NCBI GenBank assembly: GCA_026724425.1
Contig: JAIUCV010000023.1
Span: forward strand, 3,782,001-3,846,000
Reading direction: 5' to 3'
Source of the DNA: Erythrophleum ivorense
Taxonomy: Eukaryota > Streptophyta > Magnoliopsida > Fabales > Fabaceae
DNA length: 64,000 nucleotides
Positions 1 to 11,126 of this stretch are shown in pieces (the stretch's first letter is position 1; the number at the start of each line of letters is the position of its first letter). The position numbers were made by a program, and so were the translations under genes. Under the pieces are notes generated by a model that saw only the letters and a program-made list of their open reading frames with translations, had not been told where the DNA came from and did no database searches.

Positions 1-900
1 TTCAAGGTGAGTCAAACTTTACTAACTTGACAATCATGTCATCAGTATACACCTCCATGGATTTGCTTGTTAAGCTATGGAAGATGGTTTTCTTAGCCCA
101 TAATAGGTAGCTCATACATTGTCTAGTCCGTAAGGTACGGCTACCCATTTTAAGAACTAATTGCTTTTAGGCATTTGAATGTTCTCTTCTCAACATCCTT
201 TCTAGCAATGTAAATCTAATTGGATCCTAAGTAGCCATCTATGAAAGAAATAATCTGATATGAAGCTATGGCATCTACCAGCACATCATTATAGGCATTA
301 CATATTCGTCCTTAGGAGTAGCATTGTTAAGATGTCTAATGTTAGTGCAAATGAAAATCTTCCTATTTTTCTTTACAAAAAGGACAATGTTTAATAACCA
401 ATTACTGTACTTAGTCATGCAAATGAAACCATCTTCCAATAGCCATTAGATTCTTCTTTCACCTTAGGTATAAGTTCTAGAGCCATCTCACTTAGCTATT
501 ATATACATTCTAAGCTCTTTGAATACAATGGTATATAATGCTTAGCTAGTTCTTAAGACAATCCCAACATCTCATTATAGTTCTAAGCAAAGCAGTCTCT
601 AAATTCTTTTAGTAGGTTCACCATTCTTACATTTTGCTCCTATGTCATTAAGGCATTGATGAATGCTATCCTTATGCTTTTTAAGTTGCTGAGGTCAACC
701 TCTTCCAAGGGATTCCTTGTTTCAATTATGGTGATAATGTCTTTAATAATGGGCTTTAAGAAGGCTACATAAGCTTCATTAATTTCTAATTAGTTAACAA
801 GAAGCATTCCTTTTGTTATATGGATGTATAGCTCCTCAACTACGTTAATAATTTCATTAATCTCTTCTTTGGTTAATAAGCCAGATGTTGGCCTTAGTGA
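1..900 (-). pseudogene. Reverse transcriptase fragment of the gypsy element
   Basis: The minus-strand translation, across frameshifts, shows the succession of plant gypsy reverse transcriptase blocks. A segment resembling 'LNNATPKDEYVMP' (about 340-300) is followed by 'SFIDGYLGSN' with 'QIYIARKDVEKRTFKC' (about 265-190). Near the edge, at plus 38-54, is the catalytic box, read as VYTDD (family consensus VYIDD). Several stops and frame changes separate the blocks, so no enzyme is encoded. The 3' remainder lies outside the window. Confidence 0.7.
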
Positions 901-959
901 TGCTAGTCTTGAGAGAAAGACCAATTGCCATAAGCTAGTAGGTAATGGTAGGATATAAC

Positions 960-1283
960 TTAAGATTTAAAGGTAAGGTTTATTAATTGCATATTGCATG
1001 TGTAATATGATGCATCTACCATCTTAACCTCAGTTGAGAATGGTTTATCATCAACTTTCATGACCTTTAAGTCTCCTATGTACCTATAAATCAGGAGTTG
1101 ATGCAAGGAAGATAAGATACAATAACTGGCATATATCCAATCTTGTCCTAAAAATAACATGTAGGAGACCTTCCCTTCCACCATAAAAAAGGTAGTGGTA
1201 AAGTTCTTTCTTCCCATTGTGAGTTGCATTGGCAACATCCATTTAATTGGTGTAGGTCCACTAGTAAAATTTGTCATTGCCAT
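960..1283 (-). pseudogene. Aspartic protease / pre-RT block of the gypsy polyprotein
   Basis: This 107-codon open stretch on the minus strand resembles the region of plant gypsy polyproteins that follows the protease active site. The pattern is 'AMTNF' then 'PIKWMLPMQLTMGRK', then 'TTFFMVEGKVSYMLFLGQDWI', ending in the 'SSLHQ' and 'KVDDKPFS' blocks. 'LLGRDWIH' and 'SSLHQ' are very characteristic of this family. It is the best preserved piece of this element, but it starts and stops mid-domain and is flanked by frameshifts. It lies between gag and reverse transcriptase, as expected. Confidence 0.75.
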
Positions 1284-2689
1284 GTTTATTTTAATAAGAT
1301 CTTTCTTTGCCTTCCCAACCTCTTCAGCAATGACAGTGACATGACATTAAGTGTTGGTCCAGCATTAACAAATACTTAGTTGATAGGTTAGGCAATAACA
1401 AAGGCCTTCATGTATAGGGGTTTAAGATGCCTAGCCATGAATTTTTTAGGTTTATTAAACACTACCTTAGCTACTTCTTTGGCCATTCCTACTTTAACTA
1501 ATTTAGCTTATTCTAGCTTGAAAGCTTTGACATCTTTTTCCAACTTAACAAGCAAAGACTCTTTACCCAAGAAGATATTTAGTGTTACTCCAATCATATT
1601 TAAAGAAGACTACCCTAAAGATGATATCTTAGGTTTTCTTATTAGTAAGTCTTTGTCATTGCCCTCCTTCCTAACTTATCTTTTAGTAGGCAAGGTCGTG
1701 TTGAACATCCTCTACACCCTATTTTGAGGCTTGACTATACACTTCCTCTATAATCTCTAAAAATGGGTCCTTGTCAACTATTATTTACCCTATTTCAAGT
1801 TCTTCAACCTTCTCTTATTCACAATCCACTTGCCATTAACCAAAGGTACTCTCAATTTGATAAACCTTAGAAAGGCTTAAGCAGCTTTGTCTTTAATAAT
1901 GATGTTTAATTGAATGCCCCCGTTAGGTGACCACCACTTGTGGACTTGCCTTTTATGTGCTTAGGTATTAGGTCTTTGGTTCTACTTTGGTAATGTGTCA
2001 AGTCTGTCAAATATGCTTATATGGCTTTTGCCATCACACAGAGCAAGCCTCTAACCAATCAACTAAGATTTTGGCTTTAGGTGCCTCTATTTCCTTTTAG
2101 TCTTGGTGGCTTGTGCTAATTTTGGCATGTTCCTCTTTAGACAACATGGACATTCTTGATGGCCCCTTGGCATATTTGCTAAAAGGTGTGCCATAGTTAC
2201 CACATTGGTGGAGATAGCCTTTAGGAATGGATTGACATCGACTATTATATCCTTTTTAGCAAGTTACACTCATCTCTTTTGCATTTCCTTTTAGATGCCA
2301 TTCCAAACAATAATGCAATTGTTAGTGATGTGGTTATAAGAATTATACTACTTACAGTATTTTTTGCCTTTTAATTCTTCAACTAAAGGAATCCTGTGGT
2401 CGTTTGAAAGTTTAATATGCTTGTTTGTCAATACATGGTTGTATATTTAGTTAGTTTTAGTGATGTCAAATAGGTGTGACTTTTCAATTTCAATCTTTTA
2501 TGTTTTCTTCACCTTGGATGGTTTTAGAGTAAGGTAGGAATATCTTCTACTAGCCAGAATTTCAAAGTAAGCCAAAATATCTTTTGGATGCCTTGGTGGC
2601 CATATCCATTAAATTAAAGAATTATTAAACAATCAACATCTCCTTGAGTGCCAATGCATTCTTCCAGTTGCCATTCTTGTTACCTCACT

Positions 2690-3150
2690 TTCAAGCAACT
2701 AAATAGTACATCTACTCTTCATCTTTTGGAATTGTACAACAAAATTTTTTGCTAGCTCATATACCTTTTGCTTTAAAGCCAAGATAATAGCAAATAGACA
2801 CCTTTGCTTGGGCTTGATGGAATTGTTCATGGAAAAGCCTTTCCATATCCTGCTAGTTCTAAACAGAATTAGGAGGTAGATTTCCATACCAAGTGAACAT
2901 GGTGCGGGTTAAGGATAAAAGGAATAGCTATGACTTATAGAATTCATTATGAATAACCTCATTACATTAAGCTGAAAACCTTCCACTATGATCAATCATA
3001 TACTGTCTATCCTTTCCAAAGAAAATTGAGCAATCAAAAGGTTTGTAACCCTTGGGCAAGAGCATGGCCTTATCTATACAATTAGGGTAAGGCTTCTTAT
3101 ACACTAGTCTATCCCTTAACTTTGGCACATACACAAGATATTTCTTCATT
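2690..3150 (-). pseudogene. gag fragments of the gypsy element
   Basis: Two minus-strand open pieces match the amino-terminal half of plant gypsy gag. The 3149-2967 piece contains 'YKKPYPNCIDKAMLLPKGYK' followed by an 'FDCSIFFGKDRQ' block, the usual gag start motif 'PYPxxVD..P.P.GYKxPDFxxFxG'. The 2887-2699 piece holds 'ALKQKVYELAKNFVVQFQKM', the conserved gag helix 'LRQKxxExVxxFVxRFR'. About 80 bases with stops separate them. No intact zinc knuckle is recognisable downstream. Confidence 0.65.
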
Positions 3151-3621
3151 GCTTTAGCTAGGATGTCATGATCAATAGTAGTGGTGCTAAGGCCATCAAC
3201 TTATGGGACAGTCACCTTTCATGTTGGTAATGTGTCTATTATCAACTATTGGAATGGGACCTCATAGAAGATTACTAATGTTTGCCCTATCAACTATTAG
3301 GGTGGAACCACACCTATCGTGCTAAATTGAAGTGTTGTAAAGATAGCAATAAACACTAGTTATTAGACTTCTATTTATTGAACAAGTGTCATAAATGGGA
3401 TCAATTATAGGTATAGGCCTGATATCTCTGAATATTAGCTAGCCATTAAGTAGTCATTTTCTAATACCCAACATTAACTTCAAAAATGCCTTATTTAATT
3501 CCTTTAAAAGAGTCCAAACAATGTAGTAGAGACACTTGGTGCCGATATAAGCTCTTAGCATTATCCACTTGATCATATTAGAAGTTGTTTGAATTTGATG
3601 ATGTCAAGTCATAAATCCCAT

Positions 3622-3897
3622 TCATAGGGACAAATTCAAACTGAATTGGTAATGGATAGCTTGGCTGAGGGTAATTAATTTAACACTTGGGCTTTGAGAA
3701 GGGTGTTGGTAATAGAACCACATATGCTTCACCCTCCAAGTATATTTTGAGGCGTGCTTTTCCCTTTCACATTCACTATGCATTTTTTTTACTACCAACA
3801 CTTTCAAGATGTCAACAAATGTAGCCAACAAAGTTGGCATGCATTCCAGAATTCCTTCCATTATGTGATGCCTTAAGGAAGGAATTGTAATTGTCAT
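3622..3897 (-). pseudogene. Upstream leader ORF remnant of the gypsy element (unrecognised)
   Basis: A 91-codon open stretch lies between the PBS and the recognised gag pieces, on the same strand. I do not recognise a domain in it. Its position fits a gag amino-terminal extension or a leader ORF of Tat/Ogre-type elements. That is an inference from location only. Confidence 0.3.
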
Positions 3898-4065
3898 TGA
3901 TATAGATTACTCTAGTGAACTTTATTTAGAGGAAAGGGCATTAGTTCCTTTTTCCAAACTGTTGTGTAATGTCATAAAATGGAATTTCTTCTTCAAACAA
4001 GCTTGAGTAAAGGTAATTGTGGTAACTCTTAAAGCCTTTGAATATGCACCATTAACAACTTCACA

Positions 4066-4084
4066 GGTCCCCCAAAGAGTGCCA
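4066..4084 (-). other. Candidate primer-binding site of the leftmost gypsy element
   Basis: The minus strand reads TGGCACTCTTTGGGGGACC. This resembles the TGGCGACTC...TGGGGAC type of PBS seen in many Tat/Ogre-like plant elements. It lies 7 bases inside a CA dinucleotide that would end the 5' LTR (plus strand TG at 4092). Which tRNA it matched originally is not certain from here. Confidence 0.5.
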
Positions 4085-4091
4085 ATTTCTA

Positions 4092-5173
4092 TGTGTGTTG
4101 ATAAGATTTTCTAGAAGGGTATCAATTAGGTAATTGATATAACTGAGCTTGTGAAATTGATTTCGAAAAACTAATTTTCAATCCTTGTTTTATGAGTCAA
4201 AAAAATATGGGACATAATTTTCCTAAAAAGTGGTTTCCCCTGTGTCCAAAACATAGTTAACCATAGAAGAAAGTAGTTAACTATGCATAAATTTTAGTTG
4301 CAAAGCCTATAAATGTAAATAACTATTGCATTTAACTATAAAGAATTTACAAGTTCTGGAATTGACAACAAAAATACTTTGAAAAAAATTGAATACAAGT
4401 TAATTGAAAATTAGGTTGAAAATGGTAAATAAAGCAGATAAATAGCTAAAAAAATAAAAAAAGTTGTGATTGTAAAAATTTTAAAAGGTTTTTATGTGTG
4501 TGTTGCATGGTGCTCATTGCTTTCAATTTATAGCCTCCTCTATTATACACGTTCTCCATCAATCCATGTCTTTGTTCATAATATTTGTGCTTTTCATTAG
4601 CCTAATAACAAGGATCATAAAGTTCAACTACTTTTAAATGTTACTATTTTGCAGGATTCACGCCCTTTTATTTTTGCAACTTTCTGTTATATGAGGCATG
4701 GGTATTTAATTGGTAATTGAGCTTTGGCTAGTTCATGTAATCGACTATTATATTTCAACTAAGTTTTCTTGACTAGATCCTTAGCTACCTTAATCTCTAG
4801 TCATAAATAATAGCTTCATGATTTTTTATACCAAGAAAAAGTAAAGAGCTAAAAGAATGATTTGCATTAGAAATGTATAATTAATATGAGAATATTGACA
4901 GTGCTGTTAAGTTTAATAATTAACCCAATACAATAAAACATTGTTCTAAATAACTTTTTTTTATCAATGAAACTTTTTTATAATTAAACGTAAAAGAGTT
5001 TAAAATTTACAATTTATGAAAAGTAAAAACAATCTATATATAAAAAAGGTTATCATTCCCCAACCATCTTAATATGGTTATAATTAAAATTAATAAATAA
5101 TTAACCAAATTTTATCATATTTAACAAGGTTCTTTTTTTTTTTTGAAAAAGCTTTTTTAAATATAAAAAATGA
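4092..5173 (-). other. Presumed 5' LTR remnant followed by AT-rich DNA
   Basis: On the minus strand the sequence just upstream of the candidate PBS ends in ...CAACACACA, as an LTR end should. No matching upstream LTR border could be placed, so the LTR length is unknown. No second copy is in the window for comparison. The rest of the stretch is AT-rich with no coding potential. Confidence 0.35.
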
Positions 5174-5577
5174 GTAAAATCTATTTTAATTTGTCACAGA
5201 TGAAATATTTTTTAATTTAATCTTTCATAAAATTACTTTATCAATTTAATCTCTTATAGATGGGCATGTTTTAATTTAATTTTTTATGGATAAAATTATT
5301 ATTAATAATGTCTTTATATAAATTTATTGTAAATAAATTTATAAATATGATGATATGCAACATATTTTTTATAGGTTACAAATAATGTCTTTCTACTAAT
5401 TTTTAATTAATTTTATTTATAGTAAATTAATATAATGATATTATTGATAATAATTTTATTTATGAGGAGTCAAATTAAAAGATATTTATTTATGATAAGT
5501 TAAATTGAAAATATAATTTTATAAGAAATTAAATTAATAAATATTTTATTTTTAAGAGATTAAAATAAAGTATTCTT
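5174..5577. mobile_element. Foldback / MITE-like inverted-repeat element
   Basis: The left arm (5174-5315) and the reverse complement of the right arm (5430-5577) align along their whole length. Shared blocks include TTTAATTTAATCT, CATAAAATTA and ATAAAATTATTATTAATAAT. The roughly 145-bp arms enclose about 110 bases and carry no ORF. The arms are built from a repeated motif of about 40 bases (a variant of TTTTAATTTAATCTCTTATA). This resembles the larger foldback elements at 30703-31461 and 14344-23929. Confidence 0.6.
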
Positions 5578-6682
5578 TGAAAAATATTTAAAAATTTAAA
5601 TAATAATTTTATTTTAAGAAAAAAAAACTAATTGGTGCAATTGTCATTACGAAATGGTCATTTTGAGCCTATTCCCACTTGCCACTTTTTCTACCGAGAA
5701 CTGAGAAAAGTCACTGTTTCTTGTGTTGTCATTTAGCAGATACACAGAGGGAGAGAGAGCGCCAGCAAGACAGCCATTCACAATGAACCATTTGGTTAGA
5801 GATTTTCAGGGTTTCGGGACATGGGCTCTTTTTGAACAGCAATGAAAAAAGCAACATTTTTTAAGTCGATTCCAACTTCCCTTAAAATTGTTGGGTTTAT
5901 CCTTTTATTTTGTTAATTTTACTGCTTCTTTTCTCAAACAATTTAATTACAAGAGTGTTAATACGTATTTTATAATAATGTCTCCTAGATATCATATTCT
6001 ATATATTTTACTGTGAGAGAAATAAATGAAACGGATAGAAACAATATTATAATTTATCAAAAGAGAATACCATATTGTTTAAAAAGAGAATAATTCCAAC
6101 AAAATTTGATGATATTTTGATCATAACAAAAAAGGAAAGAGAAAGTACAATATCATATGAGACACCATTATGTAATATAAAACTTCACAAGACAATTAAA
6201 AATATATTTTCCAAAAAAGTGTGAATTTGATAAAGGTAAGCGTGATTGAAAAGGAATCTCACATATGTTAGTGTACCTTAATTTGTAATATTAGACTGAT
6301 TTATTTTTAATATTATTTTAATAAAAATAATATTTTTTTATCTGAAATCAACTTAAATTTTAGGTATTTGTTTAAACTAAATCAAATTTATTCAACAACT
6401 AAATAAGGACTACTCTTAATAATATATTGAGTAAATAAAAATTTTAAAATAGAAATAAATTAAATCATAGATAAATTTCAGCCTTATAAATAGTCAAACT
6501 TCCCTTCAGTATTATTTACACATATACAATGCACAATAACTCAAACAAATATTTCCGAATCAACAAAATTCATGGGAACACTCATCAAGAAATTATTGAT
6601 TGACAAAATTTATATTTGATTAGTCTTTTGGTATTCTGATTAAATTAAAATATCAATATAAAAAGTGTGACTTTCAATTTTT
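5578..6682. other. Intergenic DNA with a short gene-like leader
   Basis: Most of this stretch is AT-rich and featureless. The exception is 5640-5850, which is less AT-rich. It contains a GAGAGAGAGCGCCAGC segment and a short ORF of about 20 codons starting at 5783. It looks like the 5' leader of a gene or a fragment of one. No continuation is visible, so I do not call a gene. Confidence 0.3.
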
Positions 6683-6940
6683 GTATTGTTAAATCTAGAA
6701 AAAAATTACAGTTAAAATCATAAATTAAAAATACTTATATTAAAAGATTTTTTAATTTTTAAATTATTTTAAATGATGAGAACAGAAAAATTTTAAATTA
6801 AGATCTAAAATATAATTTTTTATGTAATTTAAATTTTTGTCTTGAAATAATTTTAAAATAATTTAAAATTTAATATCTTTTAACATAAATATTTTAAACT
6901 TAAATTCTTACACTATAATTTCTCTTAAATCTATTAGTAT
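6683..6940. mobile_element. MITE-like inverted repeat upstream of the PLATZ gene
   Basis: The first and last 120 or so bases are imperfect inverted repeats. Left GTTAAATCTAGAAAAAAATT matches the reverse complement of the right end, and the inner blocks TATTAAAAGAT and TTTTAAATTATTTTAAA recur in inverted orientation. There is no ORF. The element lies about 360 bases upstream of the PLATZ start codon, in the probable promoter region. The family is unassigned and no clear target duplication was seen. Confidence 0.55.
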
Positions 6941-7039
6941 AATAACAAGTAAAAAAATTTAATAATAAAAACTCGATTTCATAAAAAATTAAATTTTCTA
7001 AGAAAAAAAATCCATTACTTTAAGATGAGCGAAGTGTGT

Positions 7040-7300
7040 GACACAATCCTCTTTAATTGTGGCCACCATACCCCCCCTTTCCTCCTGCCCTCTTCTTCAT
7101 TGGTAACAGTAATATTTGTATCTTCAGCTGTCAAGCGCCGTTCCCCTTTACTGACACACTCTCTCTCCTCCTTTTGAAATCCAGTTTATTTCTCTCTCTG
7201 ATCGCAGCTTCTCTCACCCTCACTATCTCCATAACCACAGGCTCCAATTCAGAAACACACAGAAGCACATCAAAATTCAAATTGCTGGAGGAAGAAAATC
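7040..7300 (+). promoter_or_regulatory. Probable PLATZ 5' leader
   Basis: The stretch is pyrimidine-rich, with a CCCCCCC run near 7071, CTCTCTCTCC near 7161 and a TCTCTCTCTG segment near 7191, as is common in plant 5' UTRs. It leads directly into the ATG at 7301. No convincing TATA box could be fixed, and the transcription start is unknown. Confidence 0.4.
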
Positions 7301-8820
7301 ATGGTGGGTATTATTTTTCTCCTTGCTATCACAGCTATTACCTGCAAATTTGTCCTTTCTGTTTCCTTGGGGTATCTCTCTGAATGTTAATTAATTCAAT
7401 TCATGGTCATATATGCAGTTGGTTTCTTCTTCACATGTTCCTCGCTGGCTTCAAGTCCTTCTGTCTGAGAAATTCTATAACGCTTGCATAATTCATGAGG
7501 AAGCAAAGAAGAATGAAAAGAACGTGTACTGTTTGGATTGTTGTGTTAGCCTCTGCCCTCACTGTTTGTCCCCTCATCGCTCTCACAGACTCTTACAGGT
7601 TCTCACTCAAAATTTCATATAACGAAAAACCCATTTGATGATAGATTAATTATCCTTGCTTTGTTTAAATTCTTGGTCTGATTTTAGTTTTTTCGCTATT
7701 TTTCCAGATTAGAAGATATGTTTATCACGACGTTATAAGGTTGGATGATGCTGCCAAGTTAATTGACTGCACTTCTGTTCAAGTAAGTGAAAATTTTTCA
7801 TCTTAGAAGCGCATGTTCGGTATAATTGACCTAGAAAAATGGAAGATAGTGAGAATTGAGAAACTTGCTTCACTTCTGTTCATATCTTGTAATGGATTCC
7901 TTGCACTGGAAAATAATTTAACGCTAAACAATCCGCAAAGCTAGAGGTAACCCATGTTTCAATTGATGTTTCTGTTTCTGCATGCTTGAGAAGTCCATGA
8001 ATTGATTGATTATTCCTCATGAAGGTTTAAACAATAGGGGAATCAAAAGAATAGACGGGTCTCACAGACTCTCACTCTCTTTTACAGTCATACACAACGA
8101 ACAGTGCAAAAGTGGTATTTTTAAACCAAAGGCCACAGACACGGAACTTCAGAGGCTCCGGCAATTTCTGCAGTACCTGTGACAGAAGCCTGCAAGACCC
8201 ATACCAATTCTGCTCTCTTTCGTGCAAGGTCTCTTCTTTATTAATTAATTTATTTTGCAAATTCGCATTGAAAAATGAAAAAATATATAAATAAATAAAT
8301 TAAAAGTTTGAATACCATCATCAAGTTCCCATTCCATTATGTTTCCACCTTTTTCTTCCACAATCTCTCAGCTTTCTCAAACTCCCATGCCAATTCTCTC
8401 AAATGGCTTCATTTCATTTCATATCATATCATATCACTTCAGCTTTCTATTTACTTACCTTTACAGATCAATTACCTTTTGAGGACAAGGGGTGGCCTCT
8501 CTGGGTACTTGTTCGAGTGCAACTACCTGCCCTTGCCTGATACTGGGTTCGACAACGGTCTCATGACACCTGACTCGGTCCTCGAGCCGGCCGGTTCGAA
8601 CCGGACGACGTCGTCCGGTTCGGGTGGCTACGGAGGGGTGGATTGCAGGACGCTCGCTTGCACGGCGACGACGGAGATTGTGAGGAAGAAAAGGAGCAGT
8701 GGCGGTGGCGGTTCGACGTACAGAGGAGCTTGTCTGCCGGCGTGTTCGCCGGTGTCGGAAATTTCGGTGGGGCTGATGAACCGTAGGAAGGGGACACCTC
8801 AGCGGGCCCCGCTGTATTGA
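7301..8820 (+). CDS. PLATZ-family zinc-binding transcription factor, 5 exons, 250 aa
   Basis: PLATZ proteins are plant-specific nuclear zinc-binding proteins that bind AT-rich DNA and mostly repress transcription. Exons joined by GT-AG introns are 7301-7303, 7419-7598, 7708-7782, 8088-8228 and 8467-8820. They total 753 bp, and all junctions keep frame. The protein starts MLVSSSHVPRWLQVLLSEKF. The first zinc cluster is CIIH (residues 24-27), CLDC (39-42), CPHC (47-50) and HRSH (54-57). The second is CSTC (114-117) with CSLSC (128-132). The PLATZ core motifs RRYVYHDVIRLDD and NSAKVVFLNQRPQ lie between them. The C-terminus has a Ser/Gly-rich linker, a basic RKKRSS and the family ending MNRRKGTPQRAPLY. 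The length is normal for the family, with no stops or frameshifts. Exon 5 is markedly GC- and CpG-rich. Exon 1 holds only the ATG; an alternative start at 7413 would read MQLVSSS without splicing. Confidence 0.92.
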
Positions 8821-8938
8821 ATCTGTGTACGGAAACAACCAAAGGACAAAAGAGGGGAGATAGGGGAGGTTTTGGAAAATCTTTTCGCATTTCTATTCTT
8901 TGCTTATATGAATCAAAGTTAATTTGTACTACATCTAT
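8821..8938 (+). other. PLATZ 3' UTR segment
   Basis: This is non-coding sequence after the TGA at 8818-8820. No strong polyadenylation signal occurs before the inverted repeat that begins at 8939. An AATAAATA lies at about 8988, inside that repeat, so the MITE may supply the poly(A) signal. That last point is inference. Confidence 0.35.
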
Positions 8939-9156
8939 AATTTGTTGCTTAAGTTGTTAAATTTATTTAATTTTTGTTTTTCAAAATTAATAAATATACG
9001 AGTTGATTTTTAAAAAATTGACAAACTCATTGTAACTGTAATTTGATAAAAAAACAAAATAATGAATAATGAGTTTGTTAGTTTTAAAAATTAACCTGTA
9101 TATTTATTAATTTTAAAAACAAAATTAAATTAATCTAACAACCTAAGCACCAAATT
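8939..9156. mobile_element. 218-bp MITE directly downstream of PLATZ
   Basis: Arms of about 88 bases are near-perfect inverted repeats. The left end AATTTGTTGCTTAAGTTGTT matches the reverse complement of the right end, AATTTGGTGCTTAGGTTGTT, and the pairing continues through AAAATTAATAAATATAC. The loop is short, so transcribed RNA would form a long hairpin. TA flanks are present on both sides (TA|ATTTG ... CAAAT|TA), which suggests a TA target duplication. That is weak evidence in AT-rich DNA. Confidence 0.65.
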
Positions 9157-11099
9157 ATTACTTTCCTCATTTAAGTCTCTTTAGGGTTTACAAGGAACAA
9201 GGATAAACCTCCCAATTTTGTAGATTTTACCCCCTCTGATGCTCTTCCTTCTACTCTAATTATAGTTTTAATGGCTTCTTTAACTTTTGCAACATTTCTT
9301 AGTTGTGAGGAATATTATTATCATACTCAAATACGTTTTACCAACTTCTCCGTATTGTCATTTTAGTAATTATATTTACGTTTTTCTAATATTTATAACA
9401 TTTACGTGTACGCATCATTTGGTTTCAATTTATGGAGTTTTTTAATTAATATAAATTGTTAATAGAGTTAATAGCCCTCGCAATTTATCTTTTGGTGGGA
9501 AATTCCTAGTACCTGTAAATCACCGAAAGTGTTGACGAAAATTTAAATTAGGAAATTTGTTCTGATAAATATAGAATACTCTTTCCCCATCGTTCCCTGC
9601 AGTCGGGAACCTTAATCGTCTCTTCGACTCTCTTAATGTCTGGTCTATCAAGCATATTTTCATAGAGTTGTCACAAAGGATGGAAGATTTTACATTTGTT
9701 CTTTTTGTATCCCTTTTTTACCACATTTATTAGATAATTCATAACAATGATTCTTTGAAGTTATTTTTTGAATAATTTATTTTTATAGTTAAAGAGAGAT
9801 AGACATGTACTATGAGACAACATTTAAAAATGTTTATGACATTAAAATTTTTCATGTTTCACTTTTATTTCTTTTAAATTTTACCAAAAAAAAACTTGCA
9901 AGTTGAAATTTAGATAATCTATAACCACTTTTTTTATTACTCAAATAAGAAAAAAAAGGTAAAGATATTATTTTAAACATTAGATGAGGTGTGAAGATAA
10001 GTTTCATGAAGTTTAGGGGAACCTAAAATAAATTGAAACGAAAATGAATGCTGTCTTAGTTTTAAAATTTTTATAGCTAATACTTTGTCATTTTCTATAA
10101 AATTAACAAATTGTATTTGGTGTAAAACTCAAAGTTAGGTCTCTATTCACAATTAAAAAAGCTTGGTAAGGGAAAAAAAAGTTCAGAAGAGATTATTTGA
10201 TCATAAATATAACTACATTTATGAGATAAGATTTTTCACTTGACACTACTTTTTTTTTTTATTTGTTTGGCAATGTAGCACCCCTCTTTCTAACTTGCAA
10301 AAGTGATTATGCATGTGTATGTGTGTACCTCCTATAATGTGGGACAGAAAAGAGAAAATTTAGGAGCGAAAGGTACAAAATTCTATTATTTGTGGGGGTT
10401 TTGACCTTAATTATGGCAATTCTTTGTGGGAAATACCTTACTAATTGGTTTGAAATAGAAGGAAAAATTGAGTGCTAAATTCCATTGAGCTAATTTTGCC
10501 TTTTCGGTTTACTTAATTGAGGTAAAAGAAGAAAGAGTTTGAAGCTTATAAAATGTGAAGTTTATAAAATATAGAGAGAAAGAAATTAAAAAAAAGAAAG
10601 AATAAATAAAGAGAGAAAGTAAATTATATATACTCCTAGTTTTTGTGTTATTTTTTTTTAATTTTAAAGCAATTTTATACGTTTCATACTTTAAACCAAT
10701 AACATTGATAAAGAGAGAGAAAAAGAAAGAGAGGGGATGTTCAAGTGGTGGATGGCCCACCAGTCTTATGGTAATCCCAGAATAGCAAAGAAGAGAGCCA
10801 GCATAATTTGTCTTCTCTACACCCTTCTGCAATCCTTATAGTGCAGCATGGTGACAAAATACGAAGACAATTGTTGCTTAATTTATTACTGTTTGTCCCT
10901 ACCCCAATGTAGTACTAGGGGCCCTGCATTTGAGGTGTCCTATAAGAAACTTGTAACTTCCTTCGTTAAAATATCAGCCCAAAAAAAATACTTTTTAAAT
11001 AATAATAGTTGTGTGTGAATAGGTCTAATCTTAAGGCATTAGACTTATTTAATAACTTTGAAAATGACATTATCTCACGTTCCAATGACGCTAGGAAGG

Positions 11100-11126
11100 A
11101 GAGGGGAGAGAGAGAGAGAGAGAGTT
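11100..11126. repeat. (GA)n microsatellite
   Basis: A run of GA dinucleotides follows AGGGGAGAG. It is a simple repeat with no other content. Confidence 0.8.

Larger units (their letters stand above)
1..4091 (-). mobile_element. Decayed Ty3/gypsy retrotransposon, internal region (Tat/Ogre-like)
   Basis: Read on the minus strand, this stretch keeps the usual gypsy order: primer-binding site near 4075, gag-like peptides at 3150-2690, an aspartic protease/linker block at 1283-960, and reverse transcriptase from about 900 to the window edge. Every domain is broken by stops and frameshifts, so the copy is dead. The element leaves the window on the left, so RNase H, integrase and the 3' LTR are not visible. 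The Tat/Ogre assignment is an inference from the gag and reverse transcriptase peptide style and the PBS type. The gypsy assignment itself is firm. Confidence 0.8.

Noticed and set aside
8461..8890. Minus-strand ORFs of 109 and 125 codons
   Set aside because: They are opposite the GC-rich last PLATZ exon. The sense frame has clear family homology, and the antisense frames are composition artefacts.
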